Below, one piece after another: positions 34,609-44,285 of a DNA stretch of 64,000 nt. Below the pieces are notes generated by a model. The model was not told where the DNA came from. It saw nothing but the letters and a program-made list of their open reading frames with translations, and ran no database searches. The stretch is from Mycobacterium sp. 1164966.3 (GTDB lineage Bacteria > Actinomycetota > Actinomycetes > Mycobacteriales > Mycobacteriaceae): NCBI RefSeq assembly GCF_001665395.1, contig NZ_LZSG01000023.1, positions 1 to 64,000 on the forward strand, written 5' to 3'. A program made the translations under genes and the position numbers. Within the stretch, counting starts at the first letter, position 1. Every line of letters begins with the position of its first letter.

Positions 34609-35847
34609 GTGAGTCCCGGAGCGGTTAATCCTTTCGAGGAGCTTTCGGTCGAGCAACTGCGCAAGCGCAGCAGCATGAAGTGGCGCGCGTGCGCACCCGA
34701 TGTGTTGCCGTTGTGGGTCGCCGAGATGGACGTCCGCCTCGCGCCGACGGTGGCCTACGTGCTTCATCGCGCGGTCGATATCGGCGATACCGGGTACCCG
34801 TACGGAAGAGGCTATGCCGTAGCCGTGAGCGAATTCGCTTCTGAGCGCTGGGGATGGCACGATCTGGCGGTCAGCCGCACGGCGATCGTTCCCGACGTGA
34901 TGCTCGGTGTGGTCGAGATGCTGCGGCTGGTCACCGAACGCGGTGACGCGGTGATCGTGAATCCGCCTGTGTATCCACCGTTTTACGCGTTCGTCTCGCA
35001 TGACGGTCGACGGGTGGTCGAGGCGCCGCTGGGTAGCGACGGCCGAATTGACCTGGCGGCGTTGGAGGAAACATTCTCGCGTGTCCGTCGCTCTAGCGGG
35101 CCGGCTGCGAAAGTGGCTTATTTGTTGTGTAATCCGCACAATCCGACCGGGTCGGTGCACACCGGCGAGGAGCTGAGTGCTGTTGCCGAATTGGCCGGCC
35201 GATTCGGTGTCCAGGTGGTGTCGGACGAAATTCACGCTCCGCTTGTGCTGTCCGGTGCGCGGTTCACACCGTATCTGACTGTCCCCGGCACGGAGAACGC
35301 CCTGGCCCTGATATCCGCTTCCAAGGCATGGAATCTGTGCGGGCTGAAAGCAGCATTGGCCGTCGCCGGTCCGGAATCGGCGGCGGAGCTCAAGCGGATG
35401 CCCGAGGAAGTCAGCCACGGACCCAGCCACCTGGGTGTCATCGCGCATACCGAAGCGTTCCGTTCCGGCGGCGACTGGCTCGATGCGCTGCTGGGCGGTT
35501 TGGATACGAACCGAAAGTTGCTGGGCGAGTTGGTAGCCGAGCATCTTCCCGGCGTCCGCTATCACCGGCCAGAAGGCACATATCTGGCGTGGCTGGATTG
35601 TCGGCAACTGGGCTTCAGCGAACAGGCGGCCGAGGGCATCGCGGTGGTGTCCGATCTGTCCGGCCCGGCGCGCTGGTTTCTCGACCACGCTCGTGTCCTG
35701 CTGACGTCGGGCCACGCGTTCGGGACTGGCGGCGTAGGGCATGTCCGCATGAATATCGCTACGTCGCAAGCGATTCTGGTCGAGGCGGTGACGCGGATGG
35801 GCCGCGCGGTGCGAGAGCGTGTGGCGAGCCCACGCCAAATCGGCTAG
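34609..35847 (+). CDS. PLP-dependent aminotransferase/C-S lyase, MalY/PatB type
   Basis: A ~412-residue fold-type I PLP enzyme. The start [16 protein letters not shown] is the hallmark of the MalY/PatB cystathionine beta-lyase group. [39 protein letters not shown] and the Schiff-base lysine in [11 protein letters not shown] follow. It probably cleaves C-S bonds of cystathionine or cysteine conjugates. It resembles M. tuberculosis Rv2294. The start could be TTG 34603 or GTG 34609; neither has a strong ribosome site. It follows copy 3 of the dehydrogenase within 12 nt and may be cotranscribed. Confidence 0.87.
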   Translation: MSPGAVNPFEELSVEQLRKRSSMKWRACAPDVLPLWVAEMDVRLAPTVAYVLHRAVDIGDTGYPYGRGYAVAVSEFASERWGWHDLAVSRTAIVPDVMLGVVEMLRLVTERGDAVIVNPPVYPPFYAFVSHDGRRVVEAPLGSDGRIDLAALEETFSRVRRSSGPAAKVAYLLCNPHNPTGSVHTGEELSAVAELAGRFGVQVVSDEIHAPLVLSGARFTPYLTVPGTENALALISASKAWNLCGLKAALAVAGPESAAELKRMPEEVSHGPSHLGVIAHTEAFRSGGDWLDALLGGLDTNRKLLGELVAEHLPGVRYHRPEGTYLAWLDCRQLGFSEQAAEGIAVVSDLSGPARWFLDHARVLLTSGHAFGTGGVGHVRMNIATSQAILVEAVTRMGRAVRERVASPRQIG

Positions 35848-35871
35848 ATCGGCGCGGATTTGCGCCCATAG

Positions 35872-36351
35872 CTACTTGGGGAGTCGAACTCCGGCGGCGC
35901 GGTAGACGAAGACGGGGTCAAGCGGGAAGGCAAGCTCCTTGACGGGCAGTTGCCGCAGGACGTTGTCGTCGATGTGTTTCTTGTAGTTGAGCTCCATCGT
36001 GCCGCTGAAGGCCCGGTCCACCGCGGGCAAGTCGATCTTTATCGAGAGGCCCTTGTCGGTGATGGCCGCCCGCGCGGGGCCGGTTCTGCTGTCCCAGCCG
36101 CAATCGACACAGCGCATTGCCGGGTCGGCGCTCGTCGGAAACGTGGCGACGATCCGCGCAGTGCTGAACGCGAATGCGCCACGATAGCGGGCGACGCCGG
36201 ACGCCGAATAGACGCCTGGGACATGACCGCTGAAGTGGCGGTTTACCCCGACCCTGCCGGACAGGTAGATGACGCCCTCGGCTTCGAGTTGTTCGCGCAG
36301 CTCTGCCGGCAGGCTCCCGAGCTGAGACCATTTTCGTAGCAAGCCGAACAT
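35872..36351 (-). CDS. Conserved hypothetical protein
   Basis: A 159-residue soluble protein I cannot assign. Recognisable features are an N-terminal amphipathic helix (LLRKWSQLGSLPAELREQLE), a beta-rich centre with EGVIYLSGRVGV and GAFAFSTARIVATF, a CVDCGW cysteine pair, and a C-terminus ending FVYRAAGVRLPK. The repeated short strands could make a small beta-barrel or PH-like fold. It starts 6 nt after the SDR gene stop and ends the minus-strand unit 39833-35872. Confidence 0.6.
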   Translation of the reverse strand: MFGLLRKWSQLGSLPAELREQLEAEGVIYLSGRVGVNRHFSGHVPGVYSASGVARYRGAFAFSTARIVATFPTSADPAMRCVDCGWDSRTGPARAAITDKGLSIKIDLPAVDRAFSGTMELNYKKHIDDNVLRQLPVKELAFPLDPVFVYRAAGVRLPK

Positions 36352-36357
36352 GAGGTA

Positions 36358-37155
36358 TCAGCGCTTGTCGGTCTGGCCGGCGGCGATCTGGTCGGCAGCC
36401 TTGGCGGCAATGTCGCCGGACAACCGCGAGGACAGCTCCGGAACATTAACGGCGAACTGAGCCAGCACCCGTTGCCGTATCGGCGCGACGGTCACCTCAC
36501 CGCGATTGCGTTCGATCGCGGTGACGACGGCCGCTCCCACTTCCTCGGGTCTGCCGGTGCCGATGAAAGGTGGCGCACTGGCTCCCGAGTCGGCGAACAT
36601 GCCGGCCCCGCTGATGGCTCCCGGGCTGACGACTGAGACGCCGACGCCGGTGGGCCGCAGGTCGTCGCGAAGGCACAGCGCGAAACCACGGATGCCGAAT
36701 TTCGTTGCCGCATAGAGCGAAGCACGCGCCGTTGCCGCCCTGCCCGAGATCGACGAGATGTAGACGAGATGCCCGGACCCTCGCGCTGTGAACGATGGGA
36801 TCAACCCTCGCGTCATCTGGACCGGTGCTTCCAGGTTGACCCGCAGCGCGCGATCGATCTGTTCAGGGGTGAAGCTGTCCAACTTGCCGGAGGCGGGCAG
36901 CGCCGCGTTGGCGACCATGACGTCGATCTCGCCTGCCTCGGCGAGCAGTGTCAACCCGGCTCCCGGCTCGGCGAGGTCAGACACGATCGTGCGGTGATCG
37001 CTGCCCGGCAACGCGGATGCCAGTTGATCAAGTTCCTGTGGCTTGCGCGAGCTGAGGATCAGGCGTGCGCCGCGGTCGGCGAGCGCGGCGGCGATCGCTC
37101 GCCCGAGGCCGCCGGTCGCGCCGGTAAGCAGGACGGTCTTGCCGCTGAGCTTCAT
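36358..37155 (-). CDS. Short-chain dehydrogenase/reductase
   Basis: A 265-residue classical SDR. The cofactor motif is TGATGGLG (residues ~10-17), then NAAL, catalytic Ser in YISSISG and YAATK with the Tyr/Lys pair. The C-terminal ~50 residues (VLAQFAVNVPELSS onward) form an extra helical tail. AAGGAGG precedes the ATG at 37155, fixing the start and leaving the hairpin repeat between this gene and the upstream hot-dog gene. The substrate is unknown. Confidence 0.88.
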   Translation of the reverse strand: MKLSGKTVLLTGATGGLGRAIAAALADRGARLILSSRKPQELDQLASALPGSDHRTIVSDLAEPGAGLTLLAEAGEIDVMVANAALPASGKLDSFTPEQIDRALRVNLEAPVQMTRGLIPSFTARGSGHLVYISSISGRAATARASLYAATKFGIRGFALCLRDDLRPTGVGVSVVSPGAISGAGMFADSGASAPPFIGTGRPEEVGAAVVTAIERNRGEVTVAPIRQRVLAQFAVNVPELSSRLSGDIAAKAADQIAAGQTDKR

Positions 37156-37173
37156 TTGTGCCTCCTTGATGGT

Positions 37174-37235
37174 CGCGAGCAGACGCAAAATCGCCTAAAT
37201 CGGGGCCGATTTGGGCGATTTTGCGTCTGCTCGCG
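37174..37235. repeat. Dispersed hairpin repeat, copy B; encodes the C-terminus of a gene
   Basis: A 62-base near-perfect palindrome with CGCGAGCAGACGCAAAATCG as left arm. It shares its outer arms with copy A at 18989. The upstream thioesterase-like gene on the minus strand reads into it and stops inside at 37195, so its last ~11 residues come from the repeat. Confidence 0.8.
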
Positions 37236-38088
37236 CCAGCTGTGCCGAGCCCGCGGTGATGGGACGATCGTCGTTGCCCTCGTCGTGGATGAGCATGCGC
37301 ACGCCGATGCACCCGTCGGCGCCGCGATACGCGGTCCCGTCGACGCGAAACGGGCCTACCTTGCCGCGCGCCATGAACATCACGTGCCAGCTCTGCACCT
37401 GCAGCTTCCTGGTACCCGCCTGCTCTGCCGCCAGGTCGATCGCGGCCGTCTCCAGCAACACGTGCTGCGGCCCGATGTGCAGCGCGGCATCGGGGGATGC
37501 CACCTCGAGGGTGAGCTCAGGCATCACCCAGTGCCCGTCGTCGCGCTTACATGCGCCGAACGCCTGCCACAGCGGCGGGAGGTCAGGGGAATCCTCGATG
37601 ACCAGCTCGGTACCGCTGACGTCCATCTTCTCCAGACCGGGCGGCGGTTGACCGATGACCGCGCCCTGACCCTGAATGAAGGCGATCACCCGGTCGGTGT
37701 TGTTCGCGTCGACGATCAGGCACCGGCCATAGCCCATCGTCCTGCCCTGATGGATGTTGCCGGAACCCACCACGAGGACGGTGTCGACGTCGAACCCGGG
37801 ATCCAGGATCTGTACCGAGGAGATCACCGGATTGGGCACCGCGACCATGTCGGTCTGGCATCCCTCAGGTGATGCAATTGCCAACGGGGCGACCATGATT
37901 CCGCCGGCATCGTTGCGCATGTCGCGCCTGATGCGAACGGTGTCGTCGACCTCGCCGATATTCATCGACGCATGATTGCGCCCGATATAGCGGTAGCTGA
38001 GCAGACCAGTCCACCGTCGCAGCAGCTCGTCCCGGTAAGCCTCGGTGTCGTCGATCAGCTCTCTGATGTCGCGTGGCCGCTCGGACAT
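37195..38088 (-). CDS. Double hot-dog (thioesterase/PaaI-like) domain protein
   Basis: A ~297-residue protein with two hot-dog-type halves. The N-terminal one contains DDTVRIRRDMRNDAGGIMVAPLAIA and the C-terminal one ALHIGPQHVLLETAAIDLAAE followed by DGCIGVRMLIHDEGNDDRPI. It is probably an acyl-CoA thioesterase or hydratase-like enzyme, but no catalytic set is certain. The start is at 38088 (MSERPRDI), 8 nt after the SDR gene stop; the frame is open further upstream but not homologous. The last residues ADAKSPKSAPI are encoded by the hairpin repeat copy B, an apparent 3' extension by insertion. Confidence 0.7.
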   Translation of the reverse strand: MSERPRDIRELIDDTEAYRDELLRRWTGLLSYRYIGRNHASMNIGEVDDTVRIRRDMRNDAGGIMVAPLAIASPEGCQTDMVAVPNPVISSVQILDPGFDVDTVLVVGSGNIHQGRTMGYGRCLIVDANNTDRVIAFIQGQGAVIGQPPPGLEKMDVSGTELVIEDSPDLPPLWQAFGACKRDDGHWVMPELTLEVASPDAALHIGPQHVLLETAAIDLAAEQAGTRKLQVQSWHVMFMARGKVGPFRVDGTAYRGADGCIGVRMLIHDEGNDDRPITAGSAQLARADAKSPKSAPI

Positions 38089-38096
38089 CGACTCTC

Positions 38097-38867
38097 CTAG
38101 GTGTCCAGAAGTCCCGCCGGAGTCGCCGAAGCACCCCTGGCGACCACGACCGGCATAGACGTCGCCGCGTCGGTGCGCAGAATCGTGTGCACCACTTCGA
38201 CGAGATCTTCGACCGGCATCAGCTTTCCCGGCATGCAGCCGCGGGCCATCCACAGCGGGTGAGCTTTCATGGCGAGCTCGCGATCCCAGTCGAAACTCAT
38301 GCCCGTCATCGAGTCGCCCTCACCGCCCGCGCACTCTCCGACGATGAGGTTGGTGAAGCCGATATTCGGGTGCTCGGCCCGCCACACCTCCACAAGCCTC
38401 TCCAGCGCCGCCTTGCTGACGCCATACGCGCCCAAGCCGGGCCATGGCGGCCCGTAGGTACCCGAATCGGACGACAGGTAGACCGCCTTGCCGCCGGAGG
38501 CTGACAGGTGCGGTACCGCCGCAGCCGTCACCAGCGATGCTCCGATGACATTGGTATCCAAGACTTTTCGCCACATGTCGGCATCGGTGTCGGCGACGCG
38601 CACCAACGGGCAAATCGCGGATGCATATACCAGGTTGTCGATGCCGCCAAGCGCGTCGGCAGCGGCATTGATCGCTGATCGGCACGAATCCTGTTCGGTA
38701 ACATCGCATTCGATGGCGACCGCGCCTTCTCCGGCCTCCTGCGTGGCTGCCTCGAGCCGCTCGCGCCGACGTGCGAGCAGAGCCACATTGGCGCCGCGTT
38801 TGGCAAGGCCGACACCGATACAGCGCCCTAGCCCGCTCGACGCACCGATCACCACCGTTCTCGACAT
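38097..38867 (-). CDS. Short-chain dehydrogenase/reductase
   Basis: A ~256-residue SDR with VIGASSGLGRC as the dinucleotide motif, CDVTEQDS, VYASAI in place of NNAG, catalytic Ser in VYLSSDSG and YGVSKAAL as the Tyr/Lys pair. The VYASA substitution is uncommon. The ATG at 38867 (MSRTVV) is preferred over 38894. It lies between an epimerase gene and the hot-dog gene, with short gaps, in one minus-strand unit. Confidence 0.87.
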   Translation of the reverse strand: MSRTVVIGASSGLGRCIGVGLAKRGANVALLARRRERLEAATQEAGEGAVAIECDVTEQDSCRSAINAAADALGGIDNLVYASAICPLVRVADTDADMWRKVLDTNVIGASLVTAAAVPHLSASGGKAVYLSSDSGTYGPPWPGLGAYGVSKAALERLVEVWRAEHPNIGFTNLIVGECAGGEGDSMTGMSFDWDRELAMKAHPLWMARGCMPGKLMPVEDLVEVVHTILRTDAATSMPVVVARGASATPAGLLDT

Positions 38868-38930
38868 ATCCGTCCTATCAATCGAATTCGACACGCTGAG
38901 CCCTGGGCCCAGCCCCTACCAACCGCTTGT

Positions 38931-39833
38931 TCATGCGCTGACCAGCTCAGGGTGATACTTGGCGACCATCCGGCGGATGCCGTCACGCCAGTCCACCTCG
39001 GTGTCGCCGACGAGCTCGCGCATCCGGGTCAGATCGACGGGCACTCCGCCCAGCGCCTGCGGGTCCTCTCGGAACGTCGGCTCGCGACCGATGAGCGAGC
39101 CAAGGTAGCTACACCACTCCTGGAGGCTGACGGTCGTGCTCCCGGCCCAGTTGACCGTGACCGCCGGGACCGACGCCGCTTCGAGCAGCTTCGGGATCGT
39201 TGCGATGATGTCGTCCTGGTGGATCGGGTTGTAGCGGGCCGGACCGCCGGGCGGCACCGGAATCGGGATACCGGCCAGCATCATCTCCATGTGGAAGTAC
39301 GGCCACCCGCCGTTGTCGCCGTACGGCACGTTGAGCCGGGCGATGGTGGTAGGTACGCCGAGCACCCGTGCCGTCGAGCGGACCACGGCCTCCCCCGCGA
39401 TCTTGGAGATGGAATAGGTGGGAAACACGACCTTGTGGTTGTCGCCCAGGGCGGCGTGCTCAGTCCGTGGCTCGTCGTCGGGAGGGTCATAGACCGCCGT
39501 CGACGAGCAGTAGAGGAAGCCTTTCGCGCCGCGGCAGTGGCTCATGAGCAAGCCGGCCGAATCCGCGTTGGCTGCCAGGTCCTTGCCCCAGTTTCCGCTT
39601 TTGGCCACCGCCAGGTCGAGGACGTAATCGAAGTCGTCCGGGAGCGCGGTGAAATCGCCGGCGGCCAGGTTGACCGCCTCGCAGTGCACACCCGCCTGCT
39701 CCAGATTTGCGCGCGCGGCGGCGTCGGTGAACCGGGCGATCCCCCACACCTCGTTGTCGGCGGCCAGCGCCCGGGCGATCGGCGCTGCGACCTGACCGCT
39801 CGGGCCGGTGATCAAGATCTTGTAGCCGCGCAT
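38931..39833 (-). CDS. NAD-dependent epimerase/dehydratase family protein
   Basis: A 300-residue extended SDR. The Rossmann motif is ITGPSGQVAAP, a variant of TGxxGxxG. The catalytic Tyr/Lys is in YSISKIAGE and the Ser/Thr in YCSSTAVYD. ARLNVPYGDNGGWPYF and HQDDIIATIPKLLEA match the substrate side of epimerases. It may act on a nucleotide sugar or a steroid-like ketone. It is the first gene of the minus-strand unit 39833-35872. Confidence 0.83.
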   Translation of the reverse strand: MRGYKILITGPSGQVAAPIARALAADNEVWGIARFTDAAARANLEQAGVHCEAVNLAAGDFTALPDDFDYVLDLAVAKSGNWGKDLAANADSAGLLMSHCRGAKGFLYCSSTAVYDPPDDEPRTEHAALGDNHKVVFPTYSISKIAGEAVVRSTARVLGVPTTIARLNVPYGDNGGWPYFHMEMMLAGIPIPVPPGGPARYNPIHQDDIIATIPKLLEAASVPAVTVNWAGSTTVSLQEWCSYLGSLIGREPTFREDPQALGGVPVDLTRMRELVGDTEVDWRDGIRRMVAKYHPELVSA

Positions 39834-39889
39834 GCGCTGATGGTATGCGTGCCGAGGTTTACATCTGCTCGCTGGTCCGTAATGGACCG

Positions 39890-40558
39890 CTATCCGCCGA
39901 GCTCGCCGGCAATCCCACGCTCGATTCTTGCTTGAGTCAAGGACGGCAACACGATCAGCCCATCGAGTTCTTTACGGGCCAGGTCGTAGGCACGTTGGCG
40001 CTCCTGCGCCGTCGCCGCATTGTCCGACACCACGCGCAGCAGACTCTGCGCACGCGCTATCCGCTGCTGCCCCTCCTCGGTAAAGTCATTGCGGCGCTGA
40101 CGAATTGCCTCGGTCTCCGCAACGTTGAACGCGGTCACATACTCCTCGACCGCGGCGAAGTATTGGTCGGCAGCCTCGCGGTCGTCGAGAAGGTCTTCGG
40201 CTCGGGTCGGTCGCAGCATCTCCGCCCTGAGCTTGGCCTTGTGAAAGGCCGTCGTGAACGGGTTGCGCATGTCTGTCATGAGCGGGAAGTCCAGCAGCTT
40301 GGCCACGTCGAGTTCGTAATCCAGCCAGCGCGAATCAGTTCGCTTGTGCTCCTCGACGACGCGTTTGATCGCCGCCCACTGGGCGGCCGGGTTCCCGGTT
40401 CGTGCCTGCGGCGTGGGAACCCGTGTCTCGTCGCGGTCTGTCCCGCTGGTCTGCTGGCCTCTTCGGAAAGCAGTGAACGCCTTGTGCGCGGCGACAATCG
40501 CGCCGGCCAGCGGGAGGATGATCAGCAGAAGCTCCACCAGGCGGAACACCAAGCCCAT
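39890..40558 (-). CDS. Membrane-anchored helical hypothetical protein
   Basis: A ~222-residue protein. One N-terminal transmembrane helix (LVFRLVELLLIILPLAGAIVAA) is followed by a long helical cytosolic part rich in Glu, Arg and Lys. Segments are YELDVAKLLDFPLMTDMRN, FHKAKLRAEMLRP and a coiled-coil-like stretch to EGQQRIARAQSLLRVVSDN. The frame is open to 40720, but the ATG at 40558 starts exactly before the membrane helix. No catalytic domain is recognised. I think it is a conserved mycobacterial protein of unknown function. Confidence 0.7.
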   Translation of the reverse strand: MGLVFRLVELLLIILPLAGAIVAAHKAFTAFRRGQQTSGTDRDETRVPTPQARTGNPAAQWAAIKRVVEEHKRTDSRWLDYELDVAKLLDFPLMTDMRNPFTTAFHKAKLRAEMLRPTRAEDLLDDREAADQYFAAVEEYVTAFNVAETEAIRQRRNDFTEEGQQRIARAQSLLRVVSDNAATAQERQRAYDLARKELDGLIVLPSLTQARIERGIAGELGG

Positions 40559-40785
40559 AGAGCAAGGATGCCACCGTTGCAATGGGCGCTGGTCACATGC
40601 GCCACACCAGCCCCTGGCGGCGGCGGGCGCGTCTGTTCTGAAATCGGTATCACCCGCGCTATCGCTTTTCGGAACAGGACGGCCGAGCCTGCGGCGATGC
40701 TGGAGTGAAGCATGTGGCAATCGAACTGACTGCGTCCCCGCAATCGCCCGCTCAAGCGGCCCGACCTGGCTAGACTCCGGAAATC

Positions 40786-41514
40786 ATGGCCATCCAGCGA
40801 GCCGTTCTGCTGATCGCGGACATCGGCGGATATACGAACTACATGCAGTGGAACAGGCTGCACCTGGCCCACGCTCAGCAGACGGTGGCCGACCTGCTGG
40901 AGTCGGTCATCGACGCCGGCAAAGGACTCAAGCTGGCGAAGCTGGAGGGTGACGCCGCATTCTTCTGGGCGCCGGGTGGTAACGCAAAAGTTCTGGTGTG
41001 CGAACGTCTTTCAGACATGCGCCGGTCGTTCCTGACGCGTCGGGAACGGATGCGGAAAGACATTGCCTGCGACTGCGCGAGCTGTGAGCAGTTAGACCGG
41101 CTGTCGCTGAAGTTCGTCGCGCACGAGGGCGAGGTGGCGCAGCAGAAAGTGAAGCGTCTCGTCGAACTGGCCGGCGTGGACGTCATCCTCGTGCACCGCA
41201 TGCTCAAGAACGAGGTACCAGTCCCGGAATACGTCCTGATGACCGACGTCGTAGCGCAATGCCTGGACGAGCACATGCGTGGTCTTTGCCTGCCGCTGGT
41301 GCATCACTTCGAAGGCATCGGGGAAACATCCACGCACTACATCGACCTGGCCGCGTCTGAGATCGCACCCGCGGTGCCGGAGTCGGGCTTCGGCTCCAAG
41401 CTGGCGGCGAGGCTGAAGTTCGAATCCAGCGCGCTGCCGTACGCGCTGGGCCTCAAGAAGGCCTGCGCGGGCTTCCGTCATCTGGGTCGTGGCTCCAAGG
41501 AGGTCCCGGCCTAG
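40786..41514 (+). CDS. DUF2652 family protein (class III cyclase-fold)
   Basis: A 242-residue protein. The start [14 protein letters not shown] and the [13 protein letters not shown] segment correspond to the two metal-Asp motifs of class III nucleotidyl cyclases, and DUF2652 is a known branch of that fold. CDCASCEQL (41070-41100) suggests a metal-binding Cys cluster inserted between them. The Lys and Arg/Asn catalytic residues of true cyclases are not apparent, so activity is doubtful. It is monocistronic. A half copy of the dispersed hairpin repeat follows the stop. Confidence 0.75.
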   Translation: MAIQRAVLLIADIGGYTNYMQWNRLHLAHAQQTVADLLESVIDAGKGLKLAKLEGDAAFFWAPGGNAKVLVCERLSDMRRSFLTRRERMRKDIACDCASCEQLDRLSLKFVAHEGEVAQQKVKRLVELAGVDVILVHRMLKNEVPVPEYVLMTDVVAQCLDEHMRGLCLPLVHHFEGIGETSTHYIDLAASEIAPAVPESGFGSKLAARLKFESSALPYALGLKKACAGFRHLGRGSKEVPA

Positions 41515-41518
41515 GGCC

Positions 41519-41534
41519 CGCGAGCAGACGCAAA
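41519..41534. repeat. Dispersed hairpin repeat, solo half copy D
   Basis: GCGAGCAGACGCAAAG is one arm of the hairpin family, without the complementary arm. It sits in the 21-nt gap between the DUF2652 gene and the convergent flavin monooxygenase gene. Only the outer arm is left, so it may be a decayed copy. Confidence 0.5.
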
Positions 41535-41535
41535 G

Positions 41536-42729
41536 CTAAAGCCCGAACTGGTCCTCAATGATTCCCAGCCAGACCTGTGCCACATCCATGGCGACCTTTT
41601 CGCTGATGAACGCGTGCTGGGTTCCGGTGTACATGTCGCGGAACGCGCGTTCGAGGCGGCTGCCCTCGCGAATGGAGCTGGTACCGGCGACGAGGTGGGC
41701 CCACTCCGCGCAGCCACGCGCCGTATCGGTGGCGTGGATGGCCGCGACGCGCATGTCCGCTCGCAGGGTCGGGGTCAGCTCCCCGCCCGCGGCCACCGCA
41801 GCCTCGGCAGTGCTGAAGGCGTCGATCACCAGAAGCCGGGCTGCCCGCCACGCAGCGAGGTGCTGGGCAAGCCCCTTCTGGAACGTCGGGCGACTGGCCA
41901 GCGCCGCCATGTCACTCATTCGGTACTTGGTCGCGGCCAGCTCGGACACGTCGTCGAGCATGCTCTTCGATACCCCGAGCGCCCAGGACGCATGACCGGC
42001 GGCCGTCACCGGCATCAGCCCCATGCGAGTGGCCGGCGACGTGCCGCGGTACGGCTCACGGGTGAACAGTGCGAACGTGCGGTTTTCCGGCACGAACACG
42101 TCTTGGACGCTGTAATCGTAGGAGCCAGTTCCCTTGAGCCCCTGCACATGCCAGCCGTCGTTGAACGAAACTTCGGCTCGCGGCAGCAGAGCCACCCGCA
42201 TGTCGGGGACCCCTTCGCTGATCCACCGCATCTCGCCGTTGTCCATCGGGAAAAACCCGGCGGCAACGTACTGCGAATGGCCGATGCCCGAGCCGAAGCT
42301 CCACGATCCGCTCAGCCGATACCCGCCGTCGGCGGCGTGTCCCTGGCCGTTGGGGAAGAACTGGCCTCCCATCGTGACCCGGTTGTCGTGGGCGGTGAAC
42401 ACTTCCGCGAATGCGTCGTCGGGCAGATATGCGGCGGCCGCGAACGACGACGGCAGGTTCGCGATGCCAATCCACCCGAATGAGCCGTCCTGCCAAGCCA
42501 TTTCGATCCATGTCTCGATCATCTCGGCGAACGATGGTTCGACGCCGCCCGCGGCGACCGGATTGAACGCCGACATCAGCCCACTGGCCCACATCTCGTC
42601 GACGATCGCGTCAGTCAGGGTGCGTATCCGCTCGGATTCGGCGGCCCCCGCGCGCACCACGTCTCGCATCCCTCGGGCCAGCGCGACGACCTGACCACTC
42701 ACTGCGGCTGTCTCCGATATCGACGTCAT
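41536..42729 (-). CDS. Acyl-CoA-dehydrogenase-fold flavin monooxygenase (HsaA/DszC type)
   Basis: A 397-residue protein with acyl-CoA dehydrogenase fold and a C-terminal Acyl-CoA_dh_2 domain. Segments are EMWASGLMSAFNPVAAGG, WQDGSFGWIGIANLPSS, GHAADGGYRLSGSWSFGSG, GSYDYSVQDVFVPE and GTSSIREGSRLERAFRDM. This type matches flavin-dependent monooxygenases such as HsaA (steroid ring opening) and DszC rather than dehydrogenases, because the catalytic Glu of dehydrogenases is not in place. It needs a separate flavin reductase, not seen here. GGAAA precedes the ATG. Confidence 0.82.
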   Translation of the reverse strand: MTSISETAAVSGQVVALARGMRDVVRAGAAESERIRTLTDAIVDEMWASGLMSAFNPVAAGGVEPSFAEMIETWIEMAWQDGSFGWIGIANLPSSFAAAAYLPDDAFAEVFTAHDNRVTMGGQFFPNGQGHAADGGYRLSGSWSFGSGIGHSQYVAAGFFPMDNGEMRWISEGVPDMRVALLPRAEVSFNDGWHVQGLKGTGSYDYSVQDVFVPENRTFALFTREPYRGTSPATRMGLMPVTAAGHASWALGVSKSMLDDVSELAATKYRMSDMAALASRPTFQKGLAQHLAAWRAARLLVIDAFSTAEAAVAAGGELTPTLRADMRVAAIHATDTARGCAEWAHLVAGTSSIREGSRLERAFRDMYTGTQHAFISEKVAMDVAQVWLGIIEDQFGL

Positions 42730-42758
42730 TGCTGTTTCCTACCACTTCGCGATCGGTG

Positions 42759-43529
42759 TCAGCCGGGTAGGCCGAACAGCTGGACCACACCGTGATCGCG
42801 GCCGGCGGTGTAGCCGCCGTCGACGGCAATGGCCTGACCGGTGACGAAGGACGCGTCGGGAGACAACAGAAAGGCCGCCACGGCCGCGATCTCCTCGGGC
42901 TGACCCAGCCGTTGCAGGGCATGCTCCTTGGTGATCGAGGCCGCCGGACCTTCCATTCCCGGTATCCCGAAGACGCTGTCGGCCATCGGCGTTTTGATGA
43001 AGCCGGGGCAGATCGCGTTGGCCCGGATGCCGCTGGGCCCGTAGTCGAGCGCGATGTTCTTGGTCAACAGCACAACGCCGCCCTTGGCGGCGTTGTAGGA
43101 ACTGCCGCCCGCCGTACCTTCGAGGCCCTCGATGCTGGCGAGGGTGACGATCGAGCCGCGCTCGCCGTCGATCCGGGGTTGCTCGATCATTCTGGCCAGG
43201 GCGGCCTTTGCGACCAGAAAGGTGGCGGTGAGGTTGATACCGATCACCCGCTCCCATTCGGCGCGTGGCAGTAAATGGACCGGGCCGCCGCCGGCGACAC
43301 CGGCGGAGTGCACGACGCCGTCGAGGCGCCCCGGAACGGCGTCGAACACTTCGGTGACGGCCGCCTCGTCGGTGACGTCGGCTGTCACGAATGTGAATCC
43401 GCTGCCGAGGTCGGGAGGGGAGGCGAGGTCGGCCCCGACGACGGTGCCCCCGTCGGCCAACAGGCGCCGAGCCGTGGCCAACCCGATACCTGATGCAGCG
43501 CCGGTGACGACGTAGGTGCGGGTGTTCAT
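42759..43529 (-). CDS. Short-chain dehydrogenase/reductase
   Basis: A 256-residue classical [33 protein letters not shown] instead of [19 protein letters not shown] and [16 protein letters not shown]. The C-terminal extension ends FGLPG. The start at 43529 is fixed by GAGAGGA upstream and by the motif position. It ends 30 nt before the flavin monooxygenase start and is probably in the same unit, so a role in steroid or aromatic degradation is plausible but not shown. Confidence 0.88.
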   Translation of the reverse strand: MNTRTYVVTGAASGIGLATARRLLADGGTVVGADLASPPDLGSGFTFVTADVTDEAAVTEVFDAVPGRLDGVVHSAGVAGGGPVHLLPRAEWERVIGINLTATFLVAKAALARMIEQPRIDGERGSIVTLASIEGLEGTAGGSSYNAAKGGVVLLTKNIALDYGPSGIRANAICPGFIKTPMADSVFGIPGMEGPAASITKEHALQRLGQPEEIAAVAAFLLSPDASFVTGQAIAVDGGYTAGRDHGVVQLFGLPG

Positions 43530-43635
43530 GGGTCCTCTCTTGCGAAAGCCAGCGTTGATTCTGCGGCGACGGCGCGCCCTACTTGCACGATTACGCCATT
43601 GCCGCAGAGCCAATGCGCGGGTTTGCGGCCCGGTT

Positions 43636-44130
43636 TCAGAATGGTGTCACGTTCTGCGTGTCGACGGACATGCCATGGCCGGTACGGTCATTGGTGAACT
43701 TGGTGCCGTCCGGGCTGGCGACGATCGTCCAGCCCTGGGCGCTGTAGGTCTGATAGTCCATCGTGACTTTGCCCTCGAGCAGGCCGAGATCGGCATTGAC
43801 CCAATGGAACTCGCCATCGGCGTTGATACTGGCGACGTGGTAGTGCTGCCCGTCGGGCATGGTGGGCCAGTTATTGGCGTTGGTTCGGCAGGCGACCACT
43901 TCAGCATTGATCGAACAGCTCGTCGAACCCGACTTCGTTTGCACACGCACGTAGCCTTGCTCGTTCGGCGGCAACGGGATTCCGGGCGAGGCCGGCGGCG
44001 TGGCGGTCGAGATGAGGTGGTATTTCGAGGACGTAGCCTCGGGGCCGGATCGCGTCGACAACGAAACACCGATTGCGAGCAGGGCTATGATCGATATTCC
44101 AAGCGGCGCAAGCCTTCTCAGCAGCACCAT
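43636..44130 (-). CDS. Membrane-anchored or secreted conserved protein
   Basis: A 164-residue protein with an N-terminal hydrophobic helix ([18 protein letters not shown]) and no signal peptidase motif that I can place with certainty. The extracytoplasmic part has one Cys pair ([12 protein letters not shown]) and two W/H-rich segments ([24 protein letters not shown]). I believe it is a conserved mycobacterial family without a known function. It lies upstream of the SDR gene on the same strand. Confidence 0.6.
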   Translation of the reverse strand: MVLLRRLAPLGISIIALLAIGVSLSTRSGPEATSSKYHLISTATPPASPGIPLPPNEQGYVRVQTKSGSTSCSINAEVVACRTNANNWPTMPDGQHYHVASINADGEFHWVNADLGLLEGKVTMDYQTYSAQGWTIVASPDGTKFTNDRTGHGMSVDTQNVTPF

Positions 44131-44285
44131 TGTTTCGTCACCTCATCCCGCCGGGATCGACAATGTTTGCTAACTGTACTCCGGCGCGGAGCGCGCTGGA
44201 ATGACTTATCTGCTGGACGTACCCCCGAAATCCCGACGATCACCGGGCTGAGAACATAAGGCATTCCAACGAGCCGGAGGACGAT

